A stretch of DNA of 64,000 nt from Streptomyces cellulosae. GTDB taxonomy: Bacteria; Actinomycetota; Actinomycetes; Streptomycetales; Streptomycetaceae. Position 1 is the stretch's first letter. Every line of letters starts with the position of its first letter. The DNA lies in contig NZ_JOEV01000011.1 in assembly GCF_000721105.1 (NCBI RefSeq), positions 124,001 to 188,000 of the forward strand, written 5' to 3'. The notes under the pieces were generated by a model. It was given only the letters and a program-made list of their open reading frames with translations. It was not told the DNA's origin and did no database searches. Shown here one piece after another: positions 52,212-60,988 of the stretch. The translations under genes and the position numbers were made by a program.

Positions 52212-53630
52212 GTGGGACCACACGGTGGCGGGAACGCGAGCGGATCGGGCGAGGCAGGGACCGCGACGGTACGCGAGGGCAGTGCGGGACGGGCTCGCCT
52301 CGCGGTGCTCGCCCTGCTGGGCAGCGTCCTGGTGCCGCTCGTCGCCGCCGGTCTGCTGAGCGTGCTGTGGGTGCTGGCCGGCATCGCCGGACTGGCGCTC
52401 GCCGCCGTCGGTGTGTGGTGGACCCTGGCGCACACCGGTGCGCTCCGCGCCCTCGGGGCGGCCCTGTCGGTGGCCGCGCCGGTCGCGGTCCTCGCCCTGT
52501 ATGCCTCGTTCGGCATGCTGGGGCCGGCGTTGCTGTCCCTGGGCCTGTGGCTGCTGGCCGTCACGTCGGCACGTACGGCCCTGGGCTCCGGGCACTCCGC
52601 CTCCGAGCAGTCCGAACAGACTGTCGCCGAGGCGCCCCGCGCTCCGTGGGTCCTGATGAATCCGCGCTCCGGTGGCGGCAAGGTGAGCCGTTTCGACCTG
52701 GTGGAGAAGGCCCGGGCCGTGGACTGCCGGGTGGCGCTGCTCGACGTGGGCCGGCACCAGGACGTCACCGAACTGGCCCGGCAGGCCGTCGCCGACGGAG
52801 CCGACCTGCTGGCGGTGGCGGGCGGCGACGGCACCCAGGCGCTGGTGGCCGAGGTCGCGGCGCACCACGACCTCCCCTTCGTGGTGATTCCCGCCGGTAC
52901 GCGCAATCACTTCGCCCTCGATCTCGGCCTCGACCGTGACGATCCGGCGGCCGCCCTGGAAGCCCTGACCCGCGGCGTCGAACTCCGCATCGACCTCGGG
53001 TACGCCGCGGACCGGGTCTTCGTCAACAACGCCTCGTTCGGCACGTACGCGTCCATCGTCACCGACCCCGCGTACCGGGACGCCAAGGCCCGTACGACCC
53101 TGCGAACCCTCCCCGGGCTCCTCGCCGGCGAGGAGGCGCCCAGACTGCGGGCGCGGGCCGACCAGACGTACGTCGACGGACTTCAGGCGCTGCTCGTCAG
53201 CAACAATCCCTACGGACGCGCCGTCGACGCGGCCCTTCCGGGACGCAGAGAGCGGCTGGACTCGGGACTCCTCGGCGTGGTGTGCGTGCGGGTCGGCAAC
53301 ACCGCTCAGGCGGCGCGCATCGTGCGCGGTCCACGCTCCGGGGGTCTCATCCGGCTGAGCGCCGGGGTGGTCGTCGTCGAAGCCGACACGGACACGCTCC
53401 CGGTGGGCATCGACGGAGAACACGTCGTTCTGCCGTCACCGGTCGTGTGCCGCAGCGCGCCCGGGGCACTCCGGGTCCGCGTGCCGCGCCGTCGCCCCGG
53501 TCCGCCTCGGACGGCCGGGGCCGCGGCCGACTGGCCGCGCGTGGCCCGGCTGGCGCTGGGCCGTCGGTCCCCGGCCCGGGCGCAGCACCAACTCTCCGGC
53601 TCAGGGCTGGTTCGTGACGGCCGCGACTGA
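52212..53630 (+). CDS. diacylglycerol/lipid-kinase-like protein
   Basis: 472 aa. N-terminal TM part (about 25-125), then a DAGK catalytic domain: MNPRSGGGKVSRFDLVEKAR, GGDGTQALVAEVAA (about 205), PAGTRNHFALDLGLDRDDPA. GTG at 52212. Phosphorylates a lipid alcohol or sphingosine-like substrate. 22 nt after the DUF7144 gene. Confidence 0.88.
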   Translation: MGPHGGGNASGSGEAGTATVREGSAGRARLAVLALLGSVLVPLVAAGLLSVLWVLAGIAGLALAAVGVWWTLAHTGALRALGAALSVAAPVAVLALYASFGMLGPALLSLGLWLLAVTSARTALGSGHSASEQSEQTVAEAPRAPWVLMNPRSGGGKVSRFDLVEKARAVDCRVALLDVGRHQDVTELARQAVADGADLLAVAGGDGTQALVAEVAAHHDLPFVVIPAGTRNHFALDLGLDRDDPAAALEALTRGVELRIDLGYAADRVFVNNASFGTYASIVTDPAYRDAKARTTLRTLPGLLAGEEAPRLRARADQTYVDGLQALLVSNNPYGRAVDAALPGRRERLDSGLLGVVCVRVGNTAQAARIVRGPRSGGLIRLSAGVVVVEADTDTLPVGIDGEHVVLPSPVVCRSAPGALRVRVPRRRPGPPRTAGAAADWPRVARLALGRRSPARAQHQLSGSGLVRDGRD

Positions 53631-53845
53631 ACTGACCTTTGAGCGAGCGGATCAGCCGCGGCGCCCTGCAGAGCACCAGAACCGGCGGCGGCAGCGCAGC
53701 GCAGGGGCACGGCTCTTCACGCTGATCACCCACGGCCCACACATGGAGGCCGCCGTCCGGGTGCTTCCGGCCGTGGCTCACCGTCCCCGTGCTGACTCGC
53801 GCTTAGCGTGCTGAGCACTCCTGTCTCCGGAAAGGGAGAAGAAAC
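53631..53845. other. gap between DAG-kinase-like gene and mscL
   Basis: 215 bp with no supported gene. Should hold a promoter of mscL; no consensus element is obvious. Confidence 0.35.
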
Positions 53846-54283
53846 GTGCTCAAGGGCTTCAAGAACTTCCTGATGCGCGGCGACGTCATCGTGATCGCCG
53901 TCGGCCTGGTCACCGCGCTGGCCTTCTCCACCCTGATCAAGGCGTTCACCGACTTCGTCATCAACCCGATCGTCTCCCGGTTCCAGGGCGGTGGCTCCGC
54001 CGGACTGGGCTGGCAACTCGGTGAGAAGGGGAACGACGCGACGTACCTCGACGTCGGGCAGTTCATCTCGGCGCTGATCTACTTCCTCATCTTCATGGCA
54101 GTCGTGTACTTCCTGATCGTTGTGCCGTACAAGCGTTCCGAGGCTCGCCGGGGTGTCACCGTCTTCGGGGAGCCACTGCCGGTGAAGACCTGCCCGGCCT
54201 GTCTGGCCGAGGACCTCCCCGAGGCGGCGAGCAAGTGCCGCTACTGCGCCACTCAGCAGCCGCCCGCGGGTGCGCCCGCCTGA
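53846..54283 (+). CDS. mscL: large-conductance mechanosensitive channel MscL
   Basis: 145 aa osmotic safety valve. N-terminal LKGFKNFLMRGDVIVIAVGL, TM1 to GLVTALAFSTLIKAF, TM2 FISALIYFLIFMAVVYFLIV. The C-terminal part carries a zinc-ribbon-like tail CPACLAEDLPEAASKCRYCA, found in actinomycete MscL. GTG at 53846 with GGGAGAAG. Confidence 0.95.
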   Translation: MLKGFKNFLMRGDVIVIAVGLVTALAFSTLIKAFTDFVINPIVSRFQGGGSAGLGWQLGEKGNDATYLDVGQFISALIYFLIFMAVVYFLIVVPYKRSEARRGVTVFGEPLPVKTCPACLAEDLPEAASKCRYCATQQPPAGAPA

Positions 54284-54389
54284 CAGGGCCATGGTTCGAA
54301 TGTGGCCGGCGGTCATGAGTGAGTGGCGCGGCGATCGCCTCCGGTAAAAGGCTTTGCGGGTGCCGTCGGCCGGATGATGAGGTGGCACG

Positions 54390-55352
54390 GTGATCAGCCA
54401 CGATGAGGTGGGGGCCGTTCCGCCGTCGACACTGGCTTGGGTGAGCCGGCAGCTGGAGGACGGCGAACGGATCGTCAGAACCGAGGCGCTGCCCGGGGGT
54501 ATCACCGCCGAGACGCACAGGCTGACCATCGGCACGCCGGACGGAGGCACCCGTCACCTGGTGCTGCGGAGCTACGTCGACCCGTTCTACGTGGAGCACG
54601 CCGAGGACTCGCTGAACAGGGAGGTCGGCGCCCTGACCCTGCTCACGGGGACCGGCGTACCTGCTCCTGGACTGGTCGCGGTTGATCCGACCGCCGCGCA
54701 CTGCGCGTATCCGTCGCTCCTGATGACACATCTGGCGGGCCGGACGGTCCTCGACGACGAGGGTTTGGAGACGCGCGTTCCTCTGCTCGCCCGCCAACTC
54801 GTGGCGATCCACGCGTTGCGCCCCGCCGAGCGGCCCCGGGAATATGTGGCGTTGACGACCGCCGACACCGTCGTGGTTCCGGAGGGCGCCGACGCGGCGG
54901 TATGGGCCGCGGCGATCGACGTGATCCGCAGGCCCGTGCCGCCCTGGAAAGGGCGGTTCCTGCACCGGGACTTCCAGCCCGGCAACGTGCTGTTCGAGGT
55001 GCTGCCTTCAAGGCCGGCAGGTGCCCGGATCACCGGCGTCGTCGACTGGGCGGTCACCTCCTGGGGCCCGGCGGATCTCGACGTGGCGCACTGCTCCGTC
55101 AATCTCGCGCTGCTGCACGGCCCGGCGTGGGGTCTGCGGTTCGCCGAGGCGTATGAGGAGGCCGGCGGGGTGCCGGCCGCGGCCGCGAGCGAGCGGCTGT
55201 ATTGGCGGGTGCGAGACGCGCTGGCGTCCTCGGAAGAAGTCCAGTCGGTGTCGCGGCCATGGCGGGAGGCGGGGAGGACGGAGCTGACGACGCGAGCCGT
55301 GGAGCAACGGCTGGACGCCTATGTCACCGCACTGATGGACTCGCTGGGCTGA
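54390..55352 (+). CDS. aminoglycoside phosphotransferase-family protein
   Basis: 320 aa APH fold. RHLVLRSYVDPFYVEHAEDS with the binding residue of the N-lobe, catalytic FLHRDFQPGNVLFE (about residue 194), and DWAVTSWGPADLDVAH. The active site is complete, unlike the one at 17863. Substrate may be an antibiotic, choline or other. Confidence 0.9.
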   Translation: MISHDEVGAVPPSTLAWVSRQLEDGERIVRTEALPGGITAETHRLTIGTPDGGTRHLVLRSYVDPFYVEHAEDSLNREVGALTLLTGTGVPAPGLVAVDPTAAHCAYPSLLMTHLAGRTVLDDEGLETRVPLLARQLVAIHALRPAERPREYVALTTADTVVVPEGADAAVWAAAIDVIRRPVPPWKGRFLHRDFQPGNVLFEVLPSRPAGARITGVVDWAVTSWGPADLDVAHCSVNLALLHGPAWGLRFAEAYEEAGGVPAAAASERLYWRVRDALASSEEVQSVSRPWREAGRTELTTRAVEQRLDAYVTALMDSLG

Positions 55353-55551
55353 GCCGAGGCGGTCCGGGGCACCGGGCCCGGAGGGGAGCGCCGGGCCCGG
55401 CTTCCACGCCCGTCCGTCAGGCCGTGTGGTAACCGTCAGGTGCCTCAGTCACTGAAAAGTGCGTTCTTCCATGTCAGCGGACACTCTCCTACGGTTCCTG
55501 GGTAACCAGCAGAGACCGTGGAAGAGACCGAAGATCAGGGAAGTGGACAGC

Positions 55552-55959
55552 ATGGCTATCACCCTCGTGAACCCGAGTGGGCTGCCGGAGATCGATGTCT
55601 ACCGGCAGGTGTCCGTCGCGACCGGCTCGAAGCTGGTCTTCATGGCCGGGCAGGTCGCCTGGGACGCGAAGGGGGTCACGGTCGGCGAAGGGGACCTCGC
55701 CGCTCAGGTCGAGCAGTGCTACCTCAACGTCGCCACCGCACTGGCCGGGGTCGGGGCGTCCTTCAACGACGTGGCGAAGCTGACCGTCCACGTCGTGGAC
55801 TGGACCCCGGAGAAGATGCCCCTGTTCCTGGAGGGGGCCGCCCGGGCGGCCGCGAAGCTGGGGGTCACGCCGGTGCCGCCCGCCACGCTGATCGGCGTTG
55901 CCGCGCTGGACGTACCCGAGCACCTGGTCGAGCTCGAGGCCGTCGCGGTCATCGACTGA
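55552..55959 (+). CDS. RidA/YjgF-family protein
   Basis: 135 aa. LVFMAGQVAWDAKGVTVGEG, VAKLTVHVVDWTPEKMPLFL, PPATLIGVAALDVPEHLVEL; the C-terminal signature is present. Members deaminate reactive enamines/imines. ATG at 55552 with GGGAAGTGG. Single gene. Confidence 0.93.
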   Translation: MAITLVNPSGLPEIDVYRQVSVATGSKLVFMAGQVAWDAKGVTVGEGDLAAQVEQCYLNVATALAGVGASFNDVAKLTVHVVDWTPEKMPLFLEGAARAAAKLGVTPVPPATLIGVAALDVPEHLVELEAVAVID

Positions 55960-56089
55960 GGGTGACCTGCGACTGCCAGTACCGCCCGGCACTCGTCGGG
56001 CAGGTCGCTCCGGACGCCACCGCGGACACACCGCACTGAAAGGCCAACCACCCGCCAGCCGCGTCCCCAACCTCCACGGGTCAGTACAG

Positions 56090-57307
56090 CTAGTCGGCGA
56101 CCGTACGGCGGGGCAGGGAGCCGTGCTCCTGGGCCGGCGCGCTGTCCGGGGCACGGCGTCGGCCCGTCGCCACCAGGACCAGCGTCACCGTCGCCGACGC
56201 CGCCGCCATCACCGTCATTCCCGTGCCTGGGGAGGTGAGTTGGGCCGTTGTGCCGGCGAGGGAGGCGCTCACGCCCTGGAGGGTGAGCCTGCCGGCTGAG
56301 TCCAAGCCCAGTGCGTGGCCTGCGAGTTCGTCGGGGACGAGAGTCATCAGGCGCTCCTGCTGGACCAGGCTCGCGCCGAAGCCGACGGAGGCGACGGTGA
56401 CGGCGGCGGCCGCCGTCGGGAGGGCCGGCCCGAGCGCGAACAGCAGGTACGGGACGGCCAGCAGCAGGAGCAGGGGTACGCCGAGCCGGGGGCGCGACGC
56501 GGGCGGTACGAGGCGGCCGACGGTCACGTCGCCGACGAACATGCCGAGTGCCGCACAGGCGAACAGGGTGCCGGCGTCGTGCGGCGCGTAGGAGACGTAG
56601 AGCGATTCGCAGCCGACGATCAGGCCGTTGGGGATCCACAGGGCGAGGTAGAGGCGGCGGCGCGGGCCGGAGGACCACAGCCGGGCGTTGGCGCGCCAGG
56701 TCGCCGCCACCGAGGGGCGGCCCGAGGCGCGGGGCGGGCGAGGGGTGAGACCCAAACGGGCCGTCGCCGCGGCGAGCACGTACAGCGCCGCCGCGAGCAG
56801 GAGGCAGGCGCGCGGGGAGAGGGCCGCCAGCAGGGCGCCGCCGGTCGCGTAGCCGGTGACCTGCATGATCCCGCTCATCATGTTGAACACCGAACGCCCC
56901 AGCAGGTAGCCCTCCTTGGCGAGGACCTCGTTCAGGAGACCCCACAGGACCCCGCCGCCCAGTGAGGCGACCAGTCCTTCCGCGAGGACGACCGTGAAGA
57001 CCGCCCACACCGGCAGACCGGGCAGCGCCAGCACCGCCGTACCGGCCGCGAAGGCGAGGGCGACCCCCGTGATCGTCGCCCGCGGGGGAAGTCGGTCGGC
57101 GCCGGAGAGCAGAAGGGTCGCGCCCAGCACCTGCGCCAGCGACGGGCCGAACATGCTCACCGCGGACAGCAGCGGGGAGCCGGTCGTCCGGTACACCAGC
57201 GTGCCGAGCGCCAGCCCGCTCATCGTCTGGGCAACCGTCCTGGCGGAGGAGGAGCAGAAGAGCGGCGTGAACTCCGGGGTGCGGAAGAGGTGTCGGTAGC
57301 TGCGCAT
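56090..57307 (-). CDS. MFS transporter (DHA3-like)
   Basis: 405 aa, about 12 TM helices. MSGLALGTLVYRTTGSPLLS, ADRLPPRATITGVALAFAAG; typical for macrolide/unknown-substrate exporters. Divergent from the regulator at 57487 with a TTTCGCG dyad close to its start. Confidence 0.9.
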   Translation of the reverse strand: MRSYRHLFRTPEFTPLFCSSSARTVAQTMSGLALGTLVYRTTGSPLLSAVSMFGPSLAQVLGATLLLSGADRLPPRATITGVALAFAAGTAVLALPGLPVWAVFTVVLAEGLVASLGGGVLWGLLNEVLAKEGYLLGRSVFNMMSGIMQVTGYATGGALLAALSPRACLLLAAALYVLAAATARLGLTPRPPRASGRPSVAATWRANARLWSSGPRRRLYLALWIPNGLIVGCESLYVSYAPHDAGTLFACAALGMFVGDVTVGRLVPPASRPRLGVPLLLLLAVPYLLFALGPALPTAAAAVTVASVGFGASLVQQERLMTLVPDELAGHALGLDSAGRLTLQGVSASLAGTTAQLTSPGTGMTVMAAASATVTLVLVATGRRRAPDSAPAQEHGSLPRRTVAD

Positions 57308-57345
57308 ACGCGGAGTCTGGGCGGGGCGGGGAGGGGTCGTTATTG

Positions 57346-57363
57346 TTTCGCGGGAGCGCGAAA
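57346..57363. promoter_or_regulatory. perfect dyad TTTCGCG-N4-CGCGAAA
   Basis: Inverted repeat 57346-57352 / 57357-57363 with spacer GGAG, 39 bp before the MFS start. Further right, 57375-57432 contains several AGGTCAC/GTGAC repeats. Likely operator for the divergent winged-helix regulator. Confidence 0.6.
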
Positions 57364-57486
57364 GTCGTAGGGCGTGGGCCGCAGGTCACAGGTCACAGAT
57401 GACAGGTCACGGTGACAGGTGACAGGTCACAGGCGGCGTCAGGCCATGCGTGGAGGGTGTACGGCACAGGCGTAGGAGGAGGCCGC

Positions 57487-58479
57487 ATGGGCTGGTGGCA
57501 GGTGAACGCCGACACTCTCGCCGCCAGCCGGTTCGTGATCTCCCCGCTGGCCGAGACCTTCGCCTGTCTGCAGTTGCTGCACCGGGGCGAGCCCGCGCAT
57601 CCGGGCGAACGGGCGTGGTTGCGCGAGCATCTGCCCGGTTACCGGGCCCGCCTGGCCGCCGACCCGGTGACCGCGCTGCTCGTGCGGGCCGGGCTCGGAC
57701 GGCAGTGGCTGGCCGACTTCCTCACGCCCGCCCCGGCGGACCGGGAGACCTTCGAGGAGGCGGTGGCGCGGGTGCGGGCGGCCCGCCCGGAGGACGCCCG
57801 CGCGGACCTGCGGATGTCCCTCGCCGGACCGGTCCCCGCCGAACTGCACCGCGACGACCTGCCGGAGCGGGCGGCCAGCCTCCTGCAGTACGTGTGGGCC
57901 GAGACCGTACGACCGGACTGGGACCGGCGCCGGCGGGTGCTGGAGGCCGACGTCGTCGCCCGGACGGCGCAGGTGAGCCGGGGCGGCTGGGCGACGGTGC
58001 TGGACTCGCTGCGGCCGGGGCGGACGCGCTGGCTCGGGGAGAACCGGCTCCAGGTGAACCTGCACGAGTATCCGCCCCGCGAGATCTCGGGCGCCGAGCT
58101 CGTCTTCGTACCCGTCACCCCCAAGTGCGGGTGGGTGTCCTGGGAGGAGCCCGGCCGGTACGCGGTCGTCTACGCGTGCGCCGGCGTGCTCGCCGATCCG
58201 GGCGGGCGGACCGTGTCCGCGAGCCTTGGCGCACTGCTCGGGCCCGCCCGCGCCTCGGTGCTCGTTCTCCTCGGCTCCCCACTGAGCACCAGCCAGTTGG
58301 TCGCGGTGACCGGGCAGGGGCTCGGGTCGGTGGGGCGGCATCTGAAGGTGCTGCTGGAGGCCGGACTGGTGGAGCGGCGCCGGGCGGGCCGGTCGGTGCT
58401 GTATTCGCGGACGGCCGCGGGCGAGGTCGTCGTCAAGGCGTCAGGGTCCGGTCGGGAGCGCGGCGACTCGCGGGGCTAG
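57487..58479 (+). CDS. winged-helix (ArsR-type) regulator with long N-terminal domain
   Basis: 330 aa. N-terminal domain (MGWWQVNADTLAASRFVISP) of the DUF5937-type, and a C-terminal HTH with STSQLVAVTGQGLGSVGRHL and LLEAGLVERRRAGRSVLYSR. Probably represses the divergent MFS. Start ATG 57487. Confidence 0.9.
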   Translation: MGWWQVNADTLAASRFVISPLAETFACLQLLHRGEPAHPGERAWLREHLPGYRARLAADPVTALLVRAGLGRQWLADFLTPAPADRETFEEAVARVRAARPEDARADLRMSLAGPVPAELHRDDLPERAASLLQYVWAETVRPDWDRRRRVLEADVVARTAQVSRGGWATVLDSLRPGRTRWLGENRLQVNLHEYPPREISGAELVFVPVTPKCGWVSWEEPGRYAVVYACAGVLADPGGRTVSASLGALLGPARASVLVLLGSPLSTSQLVAVTGQGLGSVGRHLKVLLEAGLVERRRAGRSVLYSRTAAGEVVVKASGSGRERGDSRG

Positions 58480-58488
58480 CATCCGAAC

Positions 58489-59037
58489 ATGACGACTGCA
58501 GACAGCAACGGCAATTCTCCCCTTTCCCCCGTCTCCCCCCTCTCCTCCCCCTCTCCCCTCGACACCGAGATCGGCGCTCTCAAGGGCGGCTCGGCGGACC
58601 TTTCGCAGTACGCCGGGCAGGCCGTGCTCGTCGTGAACGTGGCCTCGAAGTGCGGGCTGACCCCGCAGTACAACGGGCTGGAGCGGCTGCACGAGCAGTA
58701 CGCCGAACGCGGCTTCACCGTCCTCGGGGTGCCGTGCAACCAGTTCATGGGGCAGGAGCCCGGCAGCGCCGACGAAATCGCCGAGTTCTGCTCGGCGACG
58801 TACGGCGTGACCTTCCCGCTGACCGAGAAGGTCGAGGTCAACGGCGAGGGCCGGCACCCGCTCTACGACCGTCTGGTCGGCTTCGCCGACGCCGAGGGGC
58901 ACAGCGGCGACATCCGCTGGAACTTCGAGAAGTTCCTGATCGGACGGGACGGCACGGTCGTGGCCCGCTTCTCCCCGCAGACCGAGCCGGAGTCGGCGGA
59001 GGTCGTGGCCGCGGTCGAGGCGCAGCTGGTCGGTTGA
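58489..59037 (+). CDS. glutathione peroxidase-family protein
   Basis: 182 aa thiol peroxidase. Catalytic Cys in NVASKCGLTPQYNGLERLHE (about residue 55), FTVLGVPCNQFMGQEPGSAD, and RWNFEKFLIGRDG (catalytic Trp). Starts nine bases after the regulator stop. Streptomyces uses mycothiol or thioredoxin rather than glutathione as reductant. The N-terminus has a Ser/Pro-rich extension. Confidence 0.93.
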   Translation: MTTADSNGNSPLSPVSPLSSPSPLDTEIGALKGGSADLSQYAGQAVLVVNVASKCGLTPQYNGLERLHEQYAERGFTVLGVPCNQFMGQEPGSADEIAEFCSATYGVTFPLTEKVEVNGEGRHPLYDRLVGFADAEGHSGDIRWNFEKFLIGRDGTVVARFSPQTEPESAEVVAAVEAQLVG

Positions 59038-59089
59038 CCTGCCCCTCAGAATCCGGGGGTACGGGAGCGGTGCGGTACCGGGCAGAGCC

Positions 59090-59130
59090 GAGCCCTCTCG
59101 GCAAGGACGGCGATCTGGTCGAGAGGGCTC
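59090..59130 (+). terminator. hairpin after gpx, overlapping the Cys-rich ORF's RBS
   Basis: GAGCCCTCTCG (59090-59100) pairs perfectly with CGAGAGGGCTC (59120-59130). No T-run. The 3' arm holds the GAGAGGG that would be the ribosome binding site of the ORF at 59136. Confidence 0.6.
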
Positions 59131-59135
59131 CTCAC

Positions 59136-59231
59136 ATGGCGCTGTGCAGTTGTGCGGGCAATTGTGTGTGCGGTTGTGCGTGCAGTTGTATGTCTAATTG
59201 CCTGTGCAGTTGTGTGTGTAATTGTCGGTGA
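59136..59231 (+). CDS. possible Cys-rich 31-residue peptide (metallothionein-like)
   Basis: ATG at 59136 preceded by GAGAGGG at 8 nt, TGA at 59229-59231. The product begins MALCSCAGNCVCGCAC and has 12 Cys in 31 residues, most in C-x-C spacing (positions 4, 6, 10, 12, 14, 16, 18, 22, 24, 26, 28, 30). The DNA is an imperfect 12-bp-like GT-rich repeat with codons TGT, AGT and AAT, unusual for Streptomyces. So it may be a real metal-binding peptide or a chance reading of a repeat. Confidence 0.35.
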   Translation: MALCSCAGNCVCGCACSCMSNCLCSCVCNCR

Positions 59232-59271
59232 CGCATTTCGGCGACGGGTGAAGCCAGTGGGAACTTCTCCC

Positions 59272-59466
59272 CTACGCCTTGACCGAGGCCACGAAGACGT
59301 TCCACGCGTCCGCGGGGAACCTCACCTTGATCCCGTCGGGGCCGACCTTGGTGTCCCCCACGTCCAGCGACGTCTCCGTGGTCGACCGGACCATCACACA
59401 GGCGCCGTTGTTGTTCGTGTACGAGGACGTCAGCCACGTTTCCGTGGCACCCAGGCGAATTGCCAT
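59272..59466 (-). CDS. DUF397-domain protein
   Basis: 64 aa. LGATETWLTSSYTNNNGACV, VRSTTETSLDVGDTKVGPDG and FPADAWNVFVASVKA are the standard DUF397 parts. Usually encoded next to an XRE-DUF5753 regulator, as here (59658). Start MAIRLG at 59466. Confidence 0.93.
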   Translation of the reverse strand: MAIRLGATETWLTSSYTNNNGACVMVRSTTETSLDVGDTKVGPDGIKVRFPADAWNVFVASVKA

Positions 59467-59657
59467 GTTGTTTGCTCCGTTAGGCAGTAGCACTGTTCGG
59501 TTTCCGCCAACCTTCACTGATCGCTGGCGTGATCGACGCTACTCGCCACCCCCTCCTTTCGGAGCAGCCGTTCACTCTTCCGTGCGGCATATTCCAGGTG
59601 AGTCTTCCGGCCAAGGCATGCCGCAGTGTAAGATCCGGCTCTTTTACTCAGAAGGGC

Positions 59658-60527
59658 TCAACGGTCGTACCCCTGGGCGTAGTCCTTCGCCACGTCCTCG
59701 ATCAGCTGACGCGACTGGTCGACGTTCAGCGCCTGGGCCCGCAGGTGTTCGTACATCACCGTGTACTTCTGCACGTCGTGCGCCTTCTCCAGGTACAGGT
59801 CGCTGGTGACGCCCTCGATGTACACCACGCTCGAGTCGGCCGCGTCGGAGAACTCCAGGATCGAGTACTGACCGTTGATGCCGGGATGCGCGCCCACGTC
59901 GAACGGCAGCACCTGCACGGTGATGTGGGGCCGCTGGGACATCTCCGCCAGGTACTCCAGCTGTTCACGCATCACCTGCCGGCTGCCCACGACCCGGCGC
60001 AGCGCGGCCTCGTCCAGAACCACCCACAGCCTGAGCGGCTCCCCTTCGACGGCGATACGATCCTGCCGTCGCAGCCGGACCTGCGCGCGCTTGTCGATCT
60101 CGGAGTCCGAGGTCTCCGGCGAACCGCCCCTGATGATGGCCTCGGCATAGGCCCGGGTCTGCAACAGCCCGGTGATGATCTGGGGTTCGTAGACCCGCAG
60201 CGACTCGGCGTCGGTCTCCAGGCCGATGTACACGCTGTACGGGATGTCCCCGAACGCGTGCCACCAGCCCTGTTGCCGGGAGTCCTTGGCCATCTGCATC
60301 AGCGACTCGACGATGCGCTGGTCCTCGACCTCGTAGACCCCGCACAGGTCGCGGACGTCGCGCTGGCTGATACTGCGCCGCCCGTTCTCCAGACGGCTGA
60401 TCTTCGACTGCGAGACCAGCAGTCGCTCGGCGACTTCCTCGGCCGTCATACCCCTGAGCTCACGGAGTCGGCGCAGCTCCTGGCCCAGCCGGCGCCGCCT
60501 GACGGTGGGATTGACATTGGACGCCAC
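59658..60527 (-). CDS. XRE-family regulator with DUF5753 (Scr1) domain
   Basis: 289 aa. N-terminal HTH (GQELRRLRELRGMTAEEVAE, LLVSQSKISRLENGRRSIS) and C-terminal DUF5753 (about 95-285; EPQIITGLLQTRAYAEAIIR, FSDAADSSVVYIEGVTSDLY). GTG at 60527 behind GGAGGT. Pair with DUF397 typical of Streptomyces differentiation or toxin-antitoxin-like loci. Confidence 0.94.
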   Translation of the reverse strand: MASNVNPTVRRRRLGQELRRLRELRGMTAEEVAERLLVSQSKISRLENGRRSISQRDVRDLCGVYEVEDQRIVESLMQMAKDSRQQGWWHAFGDIPYSVYIGLETDAESLRVYEPQIITGLLQTRAYAEAIIRGGSPETSDSEIDKRAQVRLRRQDRIAVEGEPLRLWVVLDEAALRRVVGSRQVMREQLEYLAEMSQRPHITVQVLPFDVGAHPGINGQYSILEFSDAADSSVVYIEGVTSDLYLEKAHDVQKYTVMYEHLRAQALNVDQSRQLIEDVAKDYAQGYDR

Positions 60528-60988
60528 GGGACGTGCACCTCCGGCTGCGTGCCTCGTACTTGCCACTTTGTGTATCTGCTGTTGAGCAGACTGCCACCAA
60601 GGGGCTTCCTACCGCTGGGAAACGGTGGATATGCGCTGCGTGCACGGGGGATGACGGTTTTTCGCCTACGTCGCCAGGTGTCACTCCGGATCACTCCACG
60701 CCGGCGAGCGTCGCCACGCGTCGTCACCCTTCCTCGCACCTGTCACGCGTCGCGAACGGTCGTCACGCCTCCGGGCATGCGGCCGCGCGGGGCGGCGGGA
60801 CCGTTCTTCGTCCGGTGGCCCGGACGTACGGTCCCGTCACCCCGCGCGGACCAGCGGCTCCCGGACCGGGTCTTGGGGACTGCGGTGCGGCGGCTCGGTA
60901 CAGCGTGGTGCGTGTGGGTGGTGCCCTGTCGTGCGTCGTGCGTGCTGCGTCGTCGTGCTCGTCGTGCGTGGTGCCGTGGGACCGCGGC
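60528..60988. other. intergenic region, no gene
   Basis: 460 bp with the XRE promoter presumably near its left end and a GT/CGTCGT-rich low-complexity stretch around 60905-60970. No supported gene. Confidence 0.4.
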
